Positions 45,501-58,366 of a DNA stretch of 64,000 bases are shown one piece after another. The notes under the pieces were generated by a model. It did not search any database and was not told the origin of the DNA. It saw nothing but the letters and a program-made list of their open reading frames with translations. Source of the stretch: Campanula takesimana (taxonomy: Eukaryota > Streptophyta > Magnoliopsida > Asterales > Campanulaceae); the NCBI GenBank assembly GCA_026119855.1, contig JAOWBW010000104.1:1718219-1782218 (forward strand), given 5' to 3'. The stretch's first letter is position 1; each line of letters begins with the position of its first letter. Made by a program: the position numbers and the translations under genes.

Positions 45501-48282
45501 ATGGGTCCTAAGAAAGCATCAAAATCAACCCAAGATGAAATGGTATGAATTCTCAACTCTTAAACTCCTTAATTTTCTGAATTTTTTCTTTTCGTCATAT
45601 TTTTTTGGGTTCGTATTTTTTAAACCCGAAAACCCTTTTTTTTTCTTGATAAATCTTGTTTCGGTGATCCGTTTTCAAAATCGTTTGTTAAGTTATGTTC
45701 GTTTCATGATTTGGAATCTTTTAAACTAAACTTTTCGACGATCAATGCACTGTATTTTGCGAATCTGAAAATCTTAGATTTTTGACTTTTCAAATTTTCG
45801 GATCTTTGAATCCATTTTCTGGATTTGTTGTTGATTTGTACTTGTTTTGGTTTACATTTTTGTGATCCTTGTGTTCATGCGGTCGTTTTGATATATTGTA
45901 TACTTGATTTGGTGAAGTTTCACGAATTATGTGTTCTTGGTATTCTTGATGTTCTTCAAGCACTCAAGCATGTTCTTCGTGTTCTTCGTTATTTTTGCAT
46001 GACTTGGGTTTCAAAATTTTCAAAACATGTTTTTCAAAATTTTCATATTTTGATTCTTAAAAACTTGCATATGTATGTTTGCATGTGTTTGTGTTTTTGT
46101 GTGTTTTTATACTTGAATTTCACATAGATATGCGCATAAGTGTTGATTTATGCGCCTAGTTTGTTATGCGCCCTATGACCTTATGCGCCTTCCTTGATTC
46201 ATGCGCCTAATAATTGTATGCGCCCTATGCAAATACAAATGTTATGCGCCTCAATCAACTTATGCGCCTAAAGCCATTATGCGCCTAACATTTTATGCGC
46301 CTAAATTTTACTTAGTCAAAATTTATGTTTAATTTTTTACTTAGTATGTTTCATAGAATCATGCGCCTCGTATTTGTATGCGCCTATAACATATATGCGC
46401 CTAATAATAGTATGTGCATGCTATTTTTATGCGCCTATATATTGTTATGCGCCTACTCTCTACTTAGCTCATTTTATGATTCTATACGCCTCATTCACTT
46501 CTAACTTCACTCAAATGTTTAATTTTCAGGATCCAGCAAATTTTAGGCCCAGTGAGACATTTAATCTCACTGAGCTATCTGCAGTCCAAATTGGCGTTGA
46601 TATTATGGATTTTATCAGACAAGCTGGTCTACTTCCTCTATTTACTTTAGAGCAACCTTTCTACTCACCGCTCCCCGTGGATGAATTCTTATGAACTGCT
46701 GCTCTCGTTGAGACTCCTGCTAATGGATATGTGCGCTACAGGATATGCACCACCATTCAGAACGTTGCTATAACTATCTCTACTGGCACTCTCAAGAATA
46801 TCATCAACTTCAACACAACTGGCCCTTTGAGTGTAGCTGGTAAAATCAATACCTATCCTGCTGCTGCGCAGAATCTTATGGCGAGAACCCATCTCAACAT
46901 TCCTTCTCTTCATAATAACATCAAATCTGTTGAAATAAGGGATGGTGGTGATTTACTGGCGCATATCGCGCATTTGGTGGGGACTTCCATTATTTTCAAA
47001 ACAGGAAATGTGAACAGATTCACAATGGAGCATTGGGAATATACTGCAGCTATTATGGGAAACACAATCCTCAACTGGCCTCAAATCTTATTCAAAACTT
47101 TGTCGGACAAGATTGATAAGTACAACAAGAACAAGGCTGATGGGAAGACTAAGTTCAAGACTCACTGCAGAATACTCACGAAGATATTTCTCACTTATCC
47201 TGCTCTTGCTAATTTCCTCGCTCAGAACCCAGCTTATCAAACCATTGACATTCCCATCTTTGGGAAAGACAGTTTGGTTATGAAAAGGCGCAGGAAGCGC
47301 ATGGCTAAGCGCGCGCCAAGAGTTAAAGGAGATCAGTTGGTTGATGAAGCCACTAAGTCTGATGAAGATGCAGATGGCGCAGAAGATGGCGTAGATACTG
47401 GCATTACACCTCGCGCAGAACCAATAGTTGTTCCAGGCGCAGAAAAGGGCAAAGGCAAAGGGATTGCTGAAAGTTCAAGCAGACCTCCTAAGCGCCCTAG
47501 AACTGACACAGAAGAAGAAAAGGAGCTTAAACGCGCTAAAGAAGCCAGTAGATTGGAAGCACAGAAGAAAAGGGATGAAGAATACAAGTTGAAACAGGTT
47601 GCTGATTTATCCAAGTCTGAAAGGCGCAAAGGTGCAGGGTCTAGCGCTGATGTACGCGCGCCTGCCACTAATGCGCCTCCTACTGTTCAAGCACCTACCA
47701 CCACTCCTGCTACTCTATCTTCAGAACGTCAAAGTCTTAGAGACCAAATATCAGCTGATTTATTTGGTGAATTTAGTGAAGATACAGCTCAGGGGGAGCC
47801 AGATCCTTTAAGGCGCAAATCACCTTTTACTGCGCCCCAATCAAATCCTGAAGAACCCTCTTCCAATGCAGAATATCTACCTTCACCTCCTGCGCCCCAT
47901 ACTTCTCCTGCGCCTCCTCCTCCCACTCCTGACATGAGTGTAATTATCTCATTGCTTCAGCAACTTCAGCAAGGCCAAGCTCACATTAATTCTCAGATGG
48001 AGCTTCATACTTCTATGCTTACTCAGCAAGCTGATGAGATTGCTGCCATTAAGGGGGAGATGGCGCGCATAGATGTGATTATCAAGGACAAACATTTCCT
48101 TACTCCTCAACAGTGGAATAACGCTATAGATCAAATGAATGATCTTTTTAAAGGTACTTTTGCTTCCCTACATGAGAGCATAGATGGTGTCATCAAACTC
48201 ACTGATGGCCAAGATTTCATTAACGCCATAAGGGAGGTAGAGTTGAATATAGCAGGTGATATAAGGAAGTTGTTTGAGATGG
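45501..48282 (+). pseudogene. Env-like third gene of family A copy 2 (spliced, cut by family B)
   Basis: Exon 1 is 45501-45542 (MGPKKASKSTQDEM, same residues as copy 1), the intron is 45543-46529 (GTATGA...TTTTCAG), and exon 2 starts at 46530 (DPANFRPSETF). A single TGA at 46692-46694 is the only in-frame stop before the junction with the family B LTR near 48282. The domains follow copy 1: LLPLFTLEQPFYSPL, basic patch MKRRRKRMAKRAPRV, Lys/Glu-rich segment, Pro-rich APAPPPP, coiled coil. Conservation of the frame despite decay of pol suggests the protein mattered to the lineage until recently. Confidence 0.83.
46128..46490 (+). repeat. TATGCGCCT-rich array in the env-like intron, copy 2
   Basis: Same type of array as 16012-16400, with TGCGCC about every 15-30 bp, just before the acceptor. 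The order and spacing of units differ from copy 1. Confidence 0.85.
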
Positions 48283-49748
48283 TGAGTTAGGATTCATTGT
48301 TAGTACACCCACCTGATTTGATTGATCCATTCCACATGTCTTTTTATGGACTTTAGGTTTTCTTGTAATGAAGTTTTACTTCAATTTTTAGACAAGTCCA
48401 TTTCTAGATTTTTAGTAGTTAGGCTGAGTTGTGATCGGTTTACTCTTAGCGGTTTAGTGTCCCTCAAGCCGCCGTCTTCAAACCGCCAGCGTGGTGCCTT
48501 AAGTCCTTCGTCAAACCCCAGTTTGTGTCTTTGATGAAACCGTATTTCAAGTTCATTCATGAAACCGCACATGCATCTGGTGGAACCGCCGACCAAGATA
48601 TTGAAGAAGTTATTGCTGTCATTTACTCCTTGAAGACAAACATTCGCTTTTCAACCGTAAAAATGAATGACTGGTGACTTGTCCTTAAACTTCAAGTCAT
48701 GGATCAGTTATTCTGGGAATGTCGGTTTGTCTAGTCTTTTGAAAAGTTACCGTTGTACTTTTCAACAACTAAAAGGACAATGTCAGGTAGTGGTCCAACA
48801 ACTTCCTGCCACAAAGAAAAAGCAAAGGACGACAGTGACAGGTCAACCAATGGGATTGTGACAGCGCATTAAACCGCCATACAATGACTCACCTCATTGT
48901 CCAACGGTCACTAATGCCTTCACTATAAATAGCCTTCATTGTTCAACATTGAAGGTTGTTGAGCTTCAAAGATAATATCCCAAGTATTCAAGTTTGCTTT
49001 TAAGATTGAAAACCCAGATACTCATATCTTCATCATCTCCTTAGCAAACCCAGAGTTCTTCATCAAAGCTTCAAGCCTTCAAATCATCACAACTCAGCCT
49101 TGCACAGAAAGTAATCATTTGCTCACCATCACTTAGATATTTTGAGCTCTTGATTTTTTTCCACACTACACACCCGGAGTATATTTTCTTATAGATTATA
49201 TACCTCGAAAACACAGGTTGTTATAATAGCATTGTTAGATTAGATTGTTTATTTAGAGTTTGGATTCATTTGTAATCTTGTAAAAACTCCTCTAAATCAA
49301 TACAAGTCTAGTAGCTATTAGAAAATCCTAGGCTAACCACCTAGGTAGAGGACGTAGTTCTTTCAAGAACGAACCTCTTCAAATTGTGTGTCCTTGATAT
49401 TTATTTTCTTTCTTGTCATTTACATTTATGTTTATGAGCTTTATTTACTTTCATGTGAAATGACTTGATAAATGATTTGCATACTTTTGTGATACTTCAG
49501 TTGTGCCCTGTCAGTTGCATCATTCCTTTTTAACCACTTAAACCGCCCAACTCTTCATAATTCAGTTTGGACAAAACCGCAAAACTCCGCTGTGCATTTT
49601 ATCTGAGCGGTTCTAGTGCTTTAAACCGCAATAGACCAAACTGATAAGTACTTGGTTGATTTTCAAGGGTATTTCGAAAATGATTTTAAACCGCTATTCA
49701 CCCCCCCCTCTAGCGGTTCTATACCATTGTTGCCCTTTAGGACCAACA
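48283..49748 (+). repeat. 5' LTR of family B
   Basis: About 1,466 bp, ending CCTTTAGGACCAACA, homologous to the solo LTR 540-2103. AACCGC motifs are clustered at 48470-48600 and 49540-49690. CACTATAAATAGCC at about 48920 is a plausible TATA box. Confidence 0.9.
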
Positions 49749-49750
49749 AG

Positions 49751-49762
49751 TGGTATCAGAGC
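49751..49762 (+). other. Primer-binding site (initiator tRNA-Met type), family B
   Basis: TGGTATCAGAGC, two bases after the LTR. Confidence 0.95.
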
Positions 49763-51830
49763 TTATCCACCAAAAATTATTTTACAAGCTTAACCGCTTG
49801 GGTGCTGATCCAATGGCAAACATAAACTCCCACATGATGCAGACATCCAACTCTAATCACTTACCTATTCTTAATGAAGATAGTTTCATCTTCTGGAAAG
49901 ATAGGATGAAGAAGCACATGATATCTGAAGATCGCAGATTATGGACTGCAATTGTTAATGGACCCTATGTTCCGATGAAGGCTAACCCTGATGCAGGTAC
50001 TGCTGGACAAACCGCGGAAATCAAGAAGCCGGAAGCTGAATGGACCGAAACTAATCAAAGGAATGTGGACTTTGATGGAAGAGCCATGTCCATGCTTGTA
50101 TCAGCTATTGATCTAAGAACTCACTCAAAGGTTCTAGATTGCAATACGGCAAAGGAAACATGGGATGGAATCATTGACTTTCTGGAAGGAGATGCCGACA
50201 CCAAGAAGAACCTCCTCTACCAACAGAGAAGGCTCTTTGATTACTTTGTCAAAGACCCAAAGGAATCTCTTCGCCAATGCTATGAGCGGTTCGTGGAAAT
50301 TGTCAATGTATGTTTCTCTCTAGGGCACAAGTATTCCAATACTGACCTGAACATGAGATTCATGCAATCTCTTGGTAGCAAATGGCTGATCAAAACTACC
50401 AACATAAAAGACAACAAAGATCTGGAAGCTCTTGATCTTCGTCATCTTTATGCCATGCTAAGGGTATTTGAATTCAAGCTTGAGGAAGCTCATGAAACCG
50501 AAAACAGATTCAAGTCTCTTTCTCTTTCCGCTTTCAACAATGCCACATCTCCAGTTTACAATCCAGATCACCATCAAACCCCATCCAATACTCATTTACA
50601 AACCGCTTCTTTTGATCCAAATATTCCAAGATATATTTCTCAAACCGCACCTCCAGAGTATTACCAACCGCCTCATCAACCTTACCCTCAACATCATCAA
50701 CCCTATTCTCAACCTCAGCAATCTCATCAATCCTACACTCCATCTCAAAATTCCCAAAGTGTAGCATCTAGTTCTACTCAAGTTGACTTTGATGACATGG
50801 ATGATGATGAGTTTGCTCTCTATGTGAAAAACTACACCAAGTTCAGAAAGAACAGAGCTCAATCTCAGTCAGGCGGCCCTGTAAAGTTTGTCCCTCCAAC
50901 CAGATTCAACAAAGCAGCTGATGCTAAGAAAAGGGATGATCTTGTTTGTTACAACTGCAGACAACCAGGTCATTTTGCCTCCAGTTGTCCCAAACCGCGC
51001 TATGAAGCCGCTCCTGCCAAGAAACCGTTCAACAAGAAGTTTTTCAAGAGAAGAGGAATGGTTGCTGAACAAGGAGAACAACCATTAACATGGATGGGTT
51101 CTGATACAGATGATAGTGATGAAGATGAAGGAGTTGCAAATCTTTGCCTAATGGGATTTGAAGAAAAGGTTGAAATTGACGAAAGCCTTCCACTGCCACT
51201 CCATCAAATGAAGTCAGTTTCACCAAAAACTCCTGAAGCTAAACAAGGCAAAACTCCTACTTCACCAAACTACTCTCCTGAGGATCAAACCGAACAAAGC
51301 CATGATGACCAGATTTCATGTTTTATGGCTGGAACCGCTAAGAAGAAGAAGGATCTCTGGTATTTGGATAGTGGATGCTCACGACACATGACTGGAGATT
51401 CCGAACTACTCTGCAGTTTCATCCAAATGAAAGGTCCCCCAGTAGTGTTTGGTAACAACAAGAAAGGAGAAACAGTAGGATATGGAGCAATCAAACGAGG
51501 AAAGGTGACTATTGAAAATGTGTCACTAGTAGAAGGACTCAAGCACAACCTTCTCTCCATATCTCAGTTTTGTGACAAAGGAATGAACTGCATCTTCACA
51601 TCAACTAGCTGTTATATCAAAGATGCTTCCTTTGAAGTCACTCTACTGACTGGCAACAGAACAGGTGATGTTTATATGATAGATTTGAGCAATATTGTTT
51701 CTATTGCTGACCTCTGTTTTGTAGCAAAAAATATAAGTGAAAGCAACTGGTTATGGCATAAGCGGCTCAGCCACTTGAACTTCAAGTATCTAGCAAAATT
51801 GCACAGGGATGGTCTAGTAAAAGGACTACC

Positions 51831-52920
51831 TGTGAATACGTGTGTTTGAATTTGAGAATATTCATAGTAACATTAAAATTATGAGAGTCGCCACGCCGTT
51901 TTAGTTATAGCCAAAACATTGAGAAAAAGCATGTTTAATGGGTTCTGGGGTCAAATTACAACAAGAGAAGAATATTGAACGTTATCACTCCTATTGCCCG
52001 AATGATCGGTCTTTCTATCATGATGAATGTGTTAGTAGTATGTTAGTGTTTGAGACCGGATCCGAAGATTGCCTACGTTCCTCTCAATGTGAGAAGCTCA
52101 GGTCAGCGTAGTTCGAGAAGAATTTAGAATAGGCAGAAGAATCGGGATCATGCATTATGAGGGGGGAATTACCTAAAGATTAGGGTTTAGAAGTAGTTCC
52201 TAGATCATCCTCGGGTTGATGAACCCTCGATCATCATCGGCTATGAAATAGCATGCAAACATGAAGATCGCAACCCTAAATATAGCATAAATAAGGTTTT
52301 AATCTATGAACACGATGAACATATGAAGAACATATATGAACATATGAACAAACATGCGAAGCATATGAAGAAACTATGAATAAACATTCAAGAACATGAA
52401 TATTAAATATCTACATTAGAAATAATGCAAGAACGTGAAGAAATAAGTTAGAAAACTTACCTATGTTGGCAAGAAATAAACCTTGATCTTCTTGGAGGTT
52501 TGAATGTTAATTAGAGAGCAAAATTGTGTTTAAGAACTCTCAAATTCGGATCTCCCTAAACCAATAGCATGAGATTGGTTTATATAGTAAACTGAGGGGA
52601 ATATCTGATGGTCCAGATCATCCGGGGTGATGTGGCCGCGTGGCCAATATTGAGGGCGGCGGCGAAAGTGGCCGCGTGGCCAATATTGAGGGCGGCGGCG
52701 AAAGTGGCCGCGTGGCCATCGTTGCGCGCTGACTTGAAATTCAAGCTAGGGTTTTACTGTTCGTACAAGGCAACCCTAAATGTCCATATTTAATGTTTTC
52801 TAGAACATTGAGCTATTTTTGGGAATCCGGGACAAGTCTTTGCAAGTTTTCTAATTCCCATAAAGTCCTTGTATATTTGGGAAAGCCCTAATAAACTCAT
52901 TTTCAGATCGGGTACTAACA
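51831..52920 (-). repeat. 3' LTR of the Tat/Ogre-like element
   Basis: 1,090 bp, TGTGAATACGTGTG to GGGTACTAACA in plus-strand reading. It includes a GC-rich 36-bp unit (GTGGCCGCGTGGCC...) at 52632-52667, 52668-52703 and partly to 52721, and one CTACG...CGTAG hairpin block near 52055-52115. Confidence 0.92.
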
Positions 52921-54560
52921 GTACTCACATTTTGACTTTTTGGGTAACTGAGTGTATATATCCCTGCTTTGATAGAAAGTAAGTGTTTAGCTCTTTCCTA
53001 GATTGTTGAACGGAAGACTTGTCGAGACATTTGAAAAATTGTTTTATTCAAGATTCTCATTTGATTGCTCGAGAATGGACCTCGTTGATTAGTTATGCAT
53101 CTTATGAGTATGTTTTAGACAAGTAGTCTCGAAATAATAAATGTTTTGATCAATTGTGAGTGAAGAGATCATAAGTAGAAATATATGGGGAAGAGAGAAG
53201 AGAAAGGAGATTGGCTCAAGGTGGGTTGTGTATATTTTGGACCGAACCGGGAGGTTGCCTACGTTCTCCTCAAGGTGAGGAGCTCAGGTCCGCGTAGTTC
53301 GGGGGAGGCCGGATGATGATGAAGTTGGGGTTTGAGTATGAGGTTCATTTGTCGCGATAGGTTACTCCGTTGTAGCTTGTTGCTTTGGATTGCTTCATTG
53401 CAGCTCATTGCGGTGGATTGCTCCATTGTAGTTGTCATGGCTGCTGCTACCGCGTTAATCTTCTTTGTAGGGAAAGAAAGAAAAATAGAACATTTGAAGT
53501 GAAAATAAAATGGGACTTTTACTTTTTTATGGTGATATCCCCTTCTATTTTTCTTTATTTTTTTTTATTTTATCTCTTTGTGCACACCCTTTTTTTTTCC
53601 TAGGCCGCCCTTTCGGGTTTTCAACCTAGCGGGCTTCTTTTTGTGCGATGCTCTAACTTTTGCCTAGGTCGCCCTTTTGGGTTTCATCCTAGCGAGCCGT
53701 ATTTTTTTTTTTTTTTTTTTTATATTTGTACATGAAACATTGGGCAAGACAAGCCCCTAGTTTGCTTTCGCCTCTCTCGATTGTGAGGTAGCTTCCTTAT
53801 AGTTCAAGCGGCCTTTTGCTGGCGGCGGGCATCCTAGCCCCTTGATTTTCTCCGGTAGAGCTCCATTGGATTATCACGTGCACCAATTAATGGCATGAAT
53901 GACTTCGTGCACTTGTCTTACATTTGCGATGGAATACGGACAGCCCCAGTGTAACGGCATGTAGTACTCATGAAGGGAACAAACCAACCCTTTAAATTGT
54001 GGCAGCATGGATGTCTATTTGATGATGAGCAACCGCAATCCATTTCTTTGTCACGACCTTATAAAAAGGGGTCTAATGGTGGGATGAGAGGCGTATGAGG
54101 ATAGTGTATGGGGGAAGGTGTATATAGAGAGTGTACATGAAGTGTGTACAAGGGGTGAGTGTATAGAGAGAGTGTATGGGGTGATTCGTTCATCCTAATT
54201 GGTCAAAGCATTTGTTATCTTGAGACTAATTGTTTACTTAGTTGTGCGAATGGTTTGTGGGTCCATTTACCTTTTAATGAGTCGTCATTAATGATTAAGA
54301 TTAAGATTAATTCATCATATAAAGATATAGCAATCAAGTTAAAATGGTGAATAAGACAATTTTCATGGAATTGATTTATGCAAGATTATGTCTCAAGTCT
54401 AGAGAGAAAAGAAATAAAGACTCTTTTATTGGAACTAAAAGATTTAAACTGACTAGTCCGGGGTGGACTTTTACTAAAGAAACAAAAATCGTCCAAGGTG
54501 GACTTTTGACTAAGGACACTCTAGAACCTACGAAGACTGAATGATCCTTTTTTTTATTAT
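52921..54560 (-). other. Non-coding internal region between gag and 3' LTR of the Tat/Ogre-like element
   Basis: No ORF with a known domain. It contains a second CTACG...CGTAG hairpin block (about 53245-53310) and two copies of a palindromic block beginning CCTAGGCCGCCC/CCTAGGTCGCCC (53602-53636 and 53661-53699) with CCTAGCGGGC-type arms. A poly-T run lies near 53702-53722. A good polypurine tract next to the LTR is not evident. Confidence 0.65.
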
Positions 54561-55249
54561 TTAAAGGAGGTAGCCCCAATTTCCTCTTTTGCCCATGCCC
54601 ATGTATTCCGTTGGCGGGTGATGGCTCTGCTGTCAATGAGGCTTTGAATCTTCCTCCTCAATTGGAGGCAATCTTCGGTGTCATGCCCAACTTACTGGTG
54701 GTATTGGCAGTGTTTGGAGGGATCCAAGCATTGCTTCACCCTACTTGGTTCATAGTTGAACAAAGGAGACAACTTGCCGGCTTGAACTAGACTTTTGAAG
54801 AGTTTGGCTAACGGCATACCTAAGTCGTCGAATTCGCGCTCGTCCTTCCTTTCACGAACTGTCTTTGAGGGTGATTTAGGTACCGGCACCCCTTGTTGAT
54901 GAGTAGTCATAGGAGGCATCCCGACGGGAACAGTCTGTGGCGGCCCGTACATTTGAGGAGCGTACGGGTGTTGACATTGAGCAAGAGGGGGAACTCGACT
55001 GAGGTAATCATAAACGCCACGAATGTCAGACAAATGGCGCCTCTCGATATCTCTTAGGGTCTTATGCATTTCCTTCTGAAAGTATGTTGCTTGCTCGTTG
55101 AGAATGGCCTTAAAGTGGATTGCTTGTTCATCGAGGATGGCTTCGAAGTGGGATGCTTGTTTACTGAGAACAGTACCGGTGTAGAGGGTTGTCTCGGGAT
55201 CTTGGGTAGCAGCTTCAGTTGCAACTTCGATGTTCTTTGCAGCCGACAT
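54561..55249 (-). pseudogene. C-terminal gag fragment of a Tat/Ogre-like element
   Basis: Minus-strand frame from ATG 55249 (MSAAKNIEVATEAATQDPET). It has a coiled-coil-like repeat (HFEAILDEQAIHFKAILNEQ), a Pro-rich middle, REFDDLGMPLAKLF, and the zinc-binding pattern CQYH...GHDTEDC typical of Ogre/Tat gag. TAA at 54694-54692 interrupts this pattern just after CQYHQ. The frame then continues to a stop at 54563-54561 with LRRKIQSLID, a family hallmark. The N-terminal capsid core is missing. Confidence 0.82.
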
Positions 55250-55559
55250 GATGCAGAACTCTATTTATGAAAGAATTAAGCCTCTTAGTTGAATTAAATT
55301 AGATTCATATTTAATGATAAGTCATCGTTATAAAATCATTTTTTGGAAAAGAGTCGGTCTCCACATTTTTGAAATGCATTTTGGTAAAAAATTGAAAGTT
55401 TGACCGGGCCGAAGTTCCCTACGTTCCCCTTATCATGAGGGAGAGGTCCCACACAAGAAGAGGCTCAGGTCACCGTAGTTCGAATCAAGTTAGACTTTTA
55501 AAAAGAGGTGAGAGATGACCACAGGGGTCAAAAAGAGGGAGATGACTCGGTCCTTGGTC

Positions 55560-57505
55560 AAGCATGGGTGAGGAAGACCTATAGGAATCGGGTAAGGTTT
55601 GACTTAAGGTTTGACCTAAGGTTTGAGACAAGAAGTGGTTCAAGATAGAATGCGACAATAATGGTGGGTTGACGTAGATGGGTAAAGGATAGGTCGACCT
55701 AAATGAGAAGGGTTGGATTGACCTATATGGTGAATGAATCAAGATAGCGGGTCGTAGCGGTTTGCCTATGGGATGATCTAAGCGGGATAGACATGGTTTG
55801 ACCTAAGCGGGTCTAAGGTTGACCTATTCGGGTTAAACATGGGTAGGCTGACCTATTCGGGTTGGTTGACCTAGGGAGGTCGGTAGATTGACCTAGATGG
55901 ATAATAGATAGGTAAGTCGACCTAAGCGGGTCACGGGGTGACCTTGACGGGTCAAAGGTGAAAGGGTAGTTTTAACCTAAGACGGACAAGTTGACCTAAA
56001 TGGGTCAAGGATGGTGTGTGGACCTAAACGGGTTGACCTAGGTTGGTCTGGACGATGGTGAGTCAAATAATGACCTAGGTGGGTCAAGATGACTGTTTGA
56101 CCTAAGCGGGTTAGGACCAAAGGTAATTGGGTTCACCTATGGAATCAAAGATTGACCTAAGAGGTCAAAAATGGATAAGGTTGACCTAGGAGTCCAAGTT
56201 TGACCTATGAGGTCGAAGGTGATTGGGTTGACCTAGGAGGTCAAGGGTTGACCTAAGAGGTCAACGGGTGATAATGTCGACCGAGGGGGTCAAAGGTTGA
56301 CCTAAGAGGTCAAAGGTGATAAGGCTGACCTAGGAGGATGATGTTGACCTAGGGGGGTCAAAGGTTGACCTAAGAGGTCAAAGATGATTAAGTTGACCTA
56401 AGGGGTCAAAGGTTCGTACGGTTGACCTAGGGGGTCAAAGGTTGACTTAAACGGATAAGATTGACCTAGGGGGTCAAAGGTTGACTTAAACGGATAAGAT
56501 TGACCTAGGGGGTCAAAGGTTTGCCTAAGAGGTCAAAGGGTGGTAAGGTTGACCTAGGAAGTCAAAGGTTGACCTAGGGGTCAAAGGTTGACCTAGGGGG
56601 TCAAAGGTTGACCTAGGAGGTCAAAGATGATTAAGTTGACCTAGGGGGTCAAAGGTTCTAGGAGGTCGAAGGCGGATGAGGTTGACCTAGGGGGTCAAGG
56701 GTAGACCTAAGAGGTCAAAAGCAGATGAGGTTGACCTAGGCAGTCAAGGGTTGACCTAAGAGGTCAAAGGTGGATGAGGTTGACCTAGGGGGTCAAAGGT
56801 GATAAGGTTGACCTAAGGGGTCAGAGGAGATAAGGTTGTCCTAGGTGGTCAAGGGTTGACCTAAGAGGTCGGAGGTGATAAGGTTGACCTAGGAGGTCAA
56901 GGGTTGACCTAAGAGGTCGGAGGTGGATAAATTTGACCTAGGCGGTCAAGGGTAGACCTCCGAGGTCAAAGGCGGATGAGGTTGACCTAGGCAGTCAAGG
57001 GTTGACCTAAGAGGTCAAAGGTGGATGAGGTTGACCTAGGCGGTCAAGGGTTAACCTAAGAGGTCAAAGGTGGATGAGGTTGACCTAGGCGGTCAAGGGT
57101 TAACCTAAGAGGTCAAAAGCAGATGAGGTTAACCTAGGCAGTCAAGGGTTGACCTAAGAGGTCAAAGGTGGATGAGGTTGACCTAAGGGGTCAAAGGCGG
57201 ATGAGAATGACCTATGGGGTCAAGGGTTGAGAAGGTTGACCTAGGCGGTCAAAGGTTGACCTAGGAGGTCAAAGGTTGACCTAAGGTTGACCTAGGCGGT
57301 CAAAGGTTGATAAGGTTGACCTAGGGGGTCGAAGGTTGAGAAGGTTGACCTAGGCGGTCAAAGGTTGAGAAGGTTGACCTAGGCGGTCAAAGGTTGATAA
57401 TGTTGACCTAGGGGGTCAAAGGTTGAGAAGGTTGACCTAGGCGGTCAAAGGTTGAGAAGGTTGACCTAGGCGGTCGAAGGTGAAGGGTAGACCCAAATGG
57501 ATCGC
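55560..57505. repeat. Palindromic TTGACC...GGTCAA tandem array
   Basis: About 1.9 kb of variable units such as GTTGACCTAGGCGGTCAAAG. Each unit is an inverted repeat (TTGACC, five-base centre TAGGN, GGTCAA) separated by short spacers like GTTGAGAAG or GTGGATGAG. Periods of about 21, 29 and 49 bp alternate. The left edge (55560-56050) is more degenerate. TTGACC is the W-box core recognised by WRKY factors. It lies in the leader between the primer site and gag. Confidence 0.93.
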
Positions 57506-57987
57506 AATGATGGCCCAACGGATGAGCGATGGACCTTAGAGGTCACCTAGATGCAATGCACATTTTATTTTGCGAAAAGTTTTTGCATTTTTTTACATCC
57601 TAAATGGGTGATCCGAGGAGTGTCCTAATCTCTATGTGTGGGTTGACACGGGTTAGGTAAAAGGTTCCCACCGCTCGCGGAACGTACACGATGAGTGGAG
57701 TAGACGAGTGACTCGAAAAGAGGGCGGCAGTAGCGCACAAATTCCCGCACATCAAAAACTCCGGGTAGTAGGGACATGTGCAGTGCTGACACGGACTAGT
57801 GGTAGTGTGTGGCAAGAAACTAATTCTTTTTAAGGAGAAAAGAGAGAAGTTTTGAATGTTTGAATTATGCTATGCAATGCAATGCAGGAGAAGGAAAATA
57901 ATGTACAAGGGAGCATAGCAGAGTTTTGTTTGACCTTAGTACTATAGGGAAAGTACAAAAAATACATGTATTGAAAAAATACAAGGT
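57506..57987 (-). other. Leader segment between the two arrays of the Tat/Ogre-like element
   Basis: No gene and no repeat were recognised. A short AATGCAATGCA-type repeat lies near 57870-57885. Confidence 0.5.
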
Positions 57988-58290
57988 ACACATATTAACA
58001 TGGCAAAAATACAAGGTGCATGTGCAAACATGGCAAAGTGTGAGGTGCATGTGCAAACATGGCAAAGTGTGAGGTGCATGTGTAAATATGGCAAAGTGTG
58101 AGGTGTATGTGTAAACATGGAAAGTGTGCATGTGTAAACATGGCAGGTGTGTGCATGTGTAAACATGGCAGGTGTGTGCATGTATAAACATGGCAAGTGT
58201 GCATGTGTAAATATAGCAAGTGTGCATGTGTAAACATGGCAGGTGTGTGCATGTGTAAACATGGCAAGTGTGTGCATCTGTAAACATGGC
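57988..58290. repeat. Second tandem array (GCATGTGTAAACATGGCA)
   Basis: About a dozen units of 22-29 bp built on GCATGTGTAAACATGGCAAGTGT. Minus-strand ORFs rich in Cys, His and Thr across it are by-products of the repeat, not genes. Confidence 0.9.
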
Positions 58291-58347
58291 AAGCATCATG
58301 ATGTGACGAAAGTTAGACCCACTAAGTTTGAAAAAGTTTCAAAGCAG

Positions 58348-58365
58348 TCCCCAGCAGAGTCGCCA
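58348..58365 (-). other. Primer-binding site of the Tat/Ogre-like element
   Basis: Minus strand TGGCGACTCTGCTGGGGA, one base from the 5' LTR end. This form is known from Ogre/Tat elements; I recall it as complementary to a tRNA-Arg. It fixes the minus-strand orientation. Confidence 0.85.
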
Positions 58366-58366
58366 C

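Noticed and set aside
52170..52190. Telomere-type repeat (TTTAGGG)
   Set aside because: Only one unit (GATTAGGGTTTAG) occurs in each LTR; there is no array.
55560..58290. CRISPR-like array
   Set aside because: The repeats are variable, palindromic and lack unique spacers of constant length, there are no cas genes, and they lie inside a plant retroelement.
57865..58299. Minus-strand ORFs rich in Cys, His and Thr that look like small secreted peptides
   Set aside because: They read through the GCATGTGTAAACATGGCA tandem array in all three frames and have the repeat's period, so they are composition artefacts.
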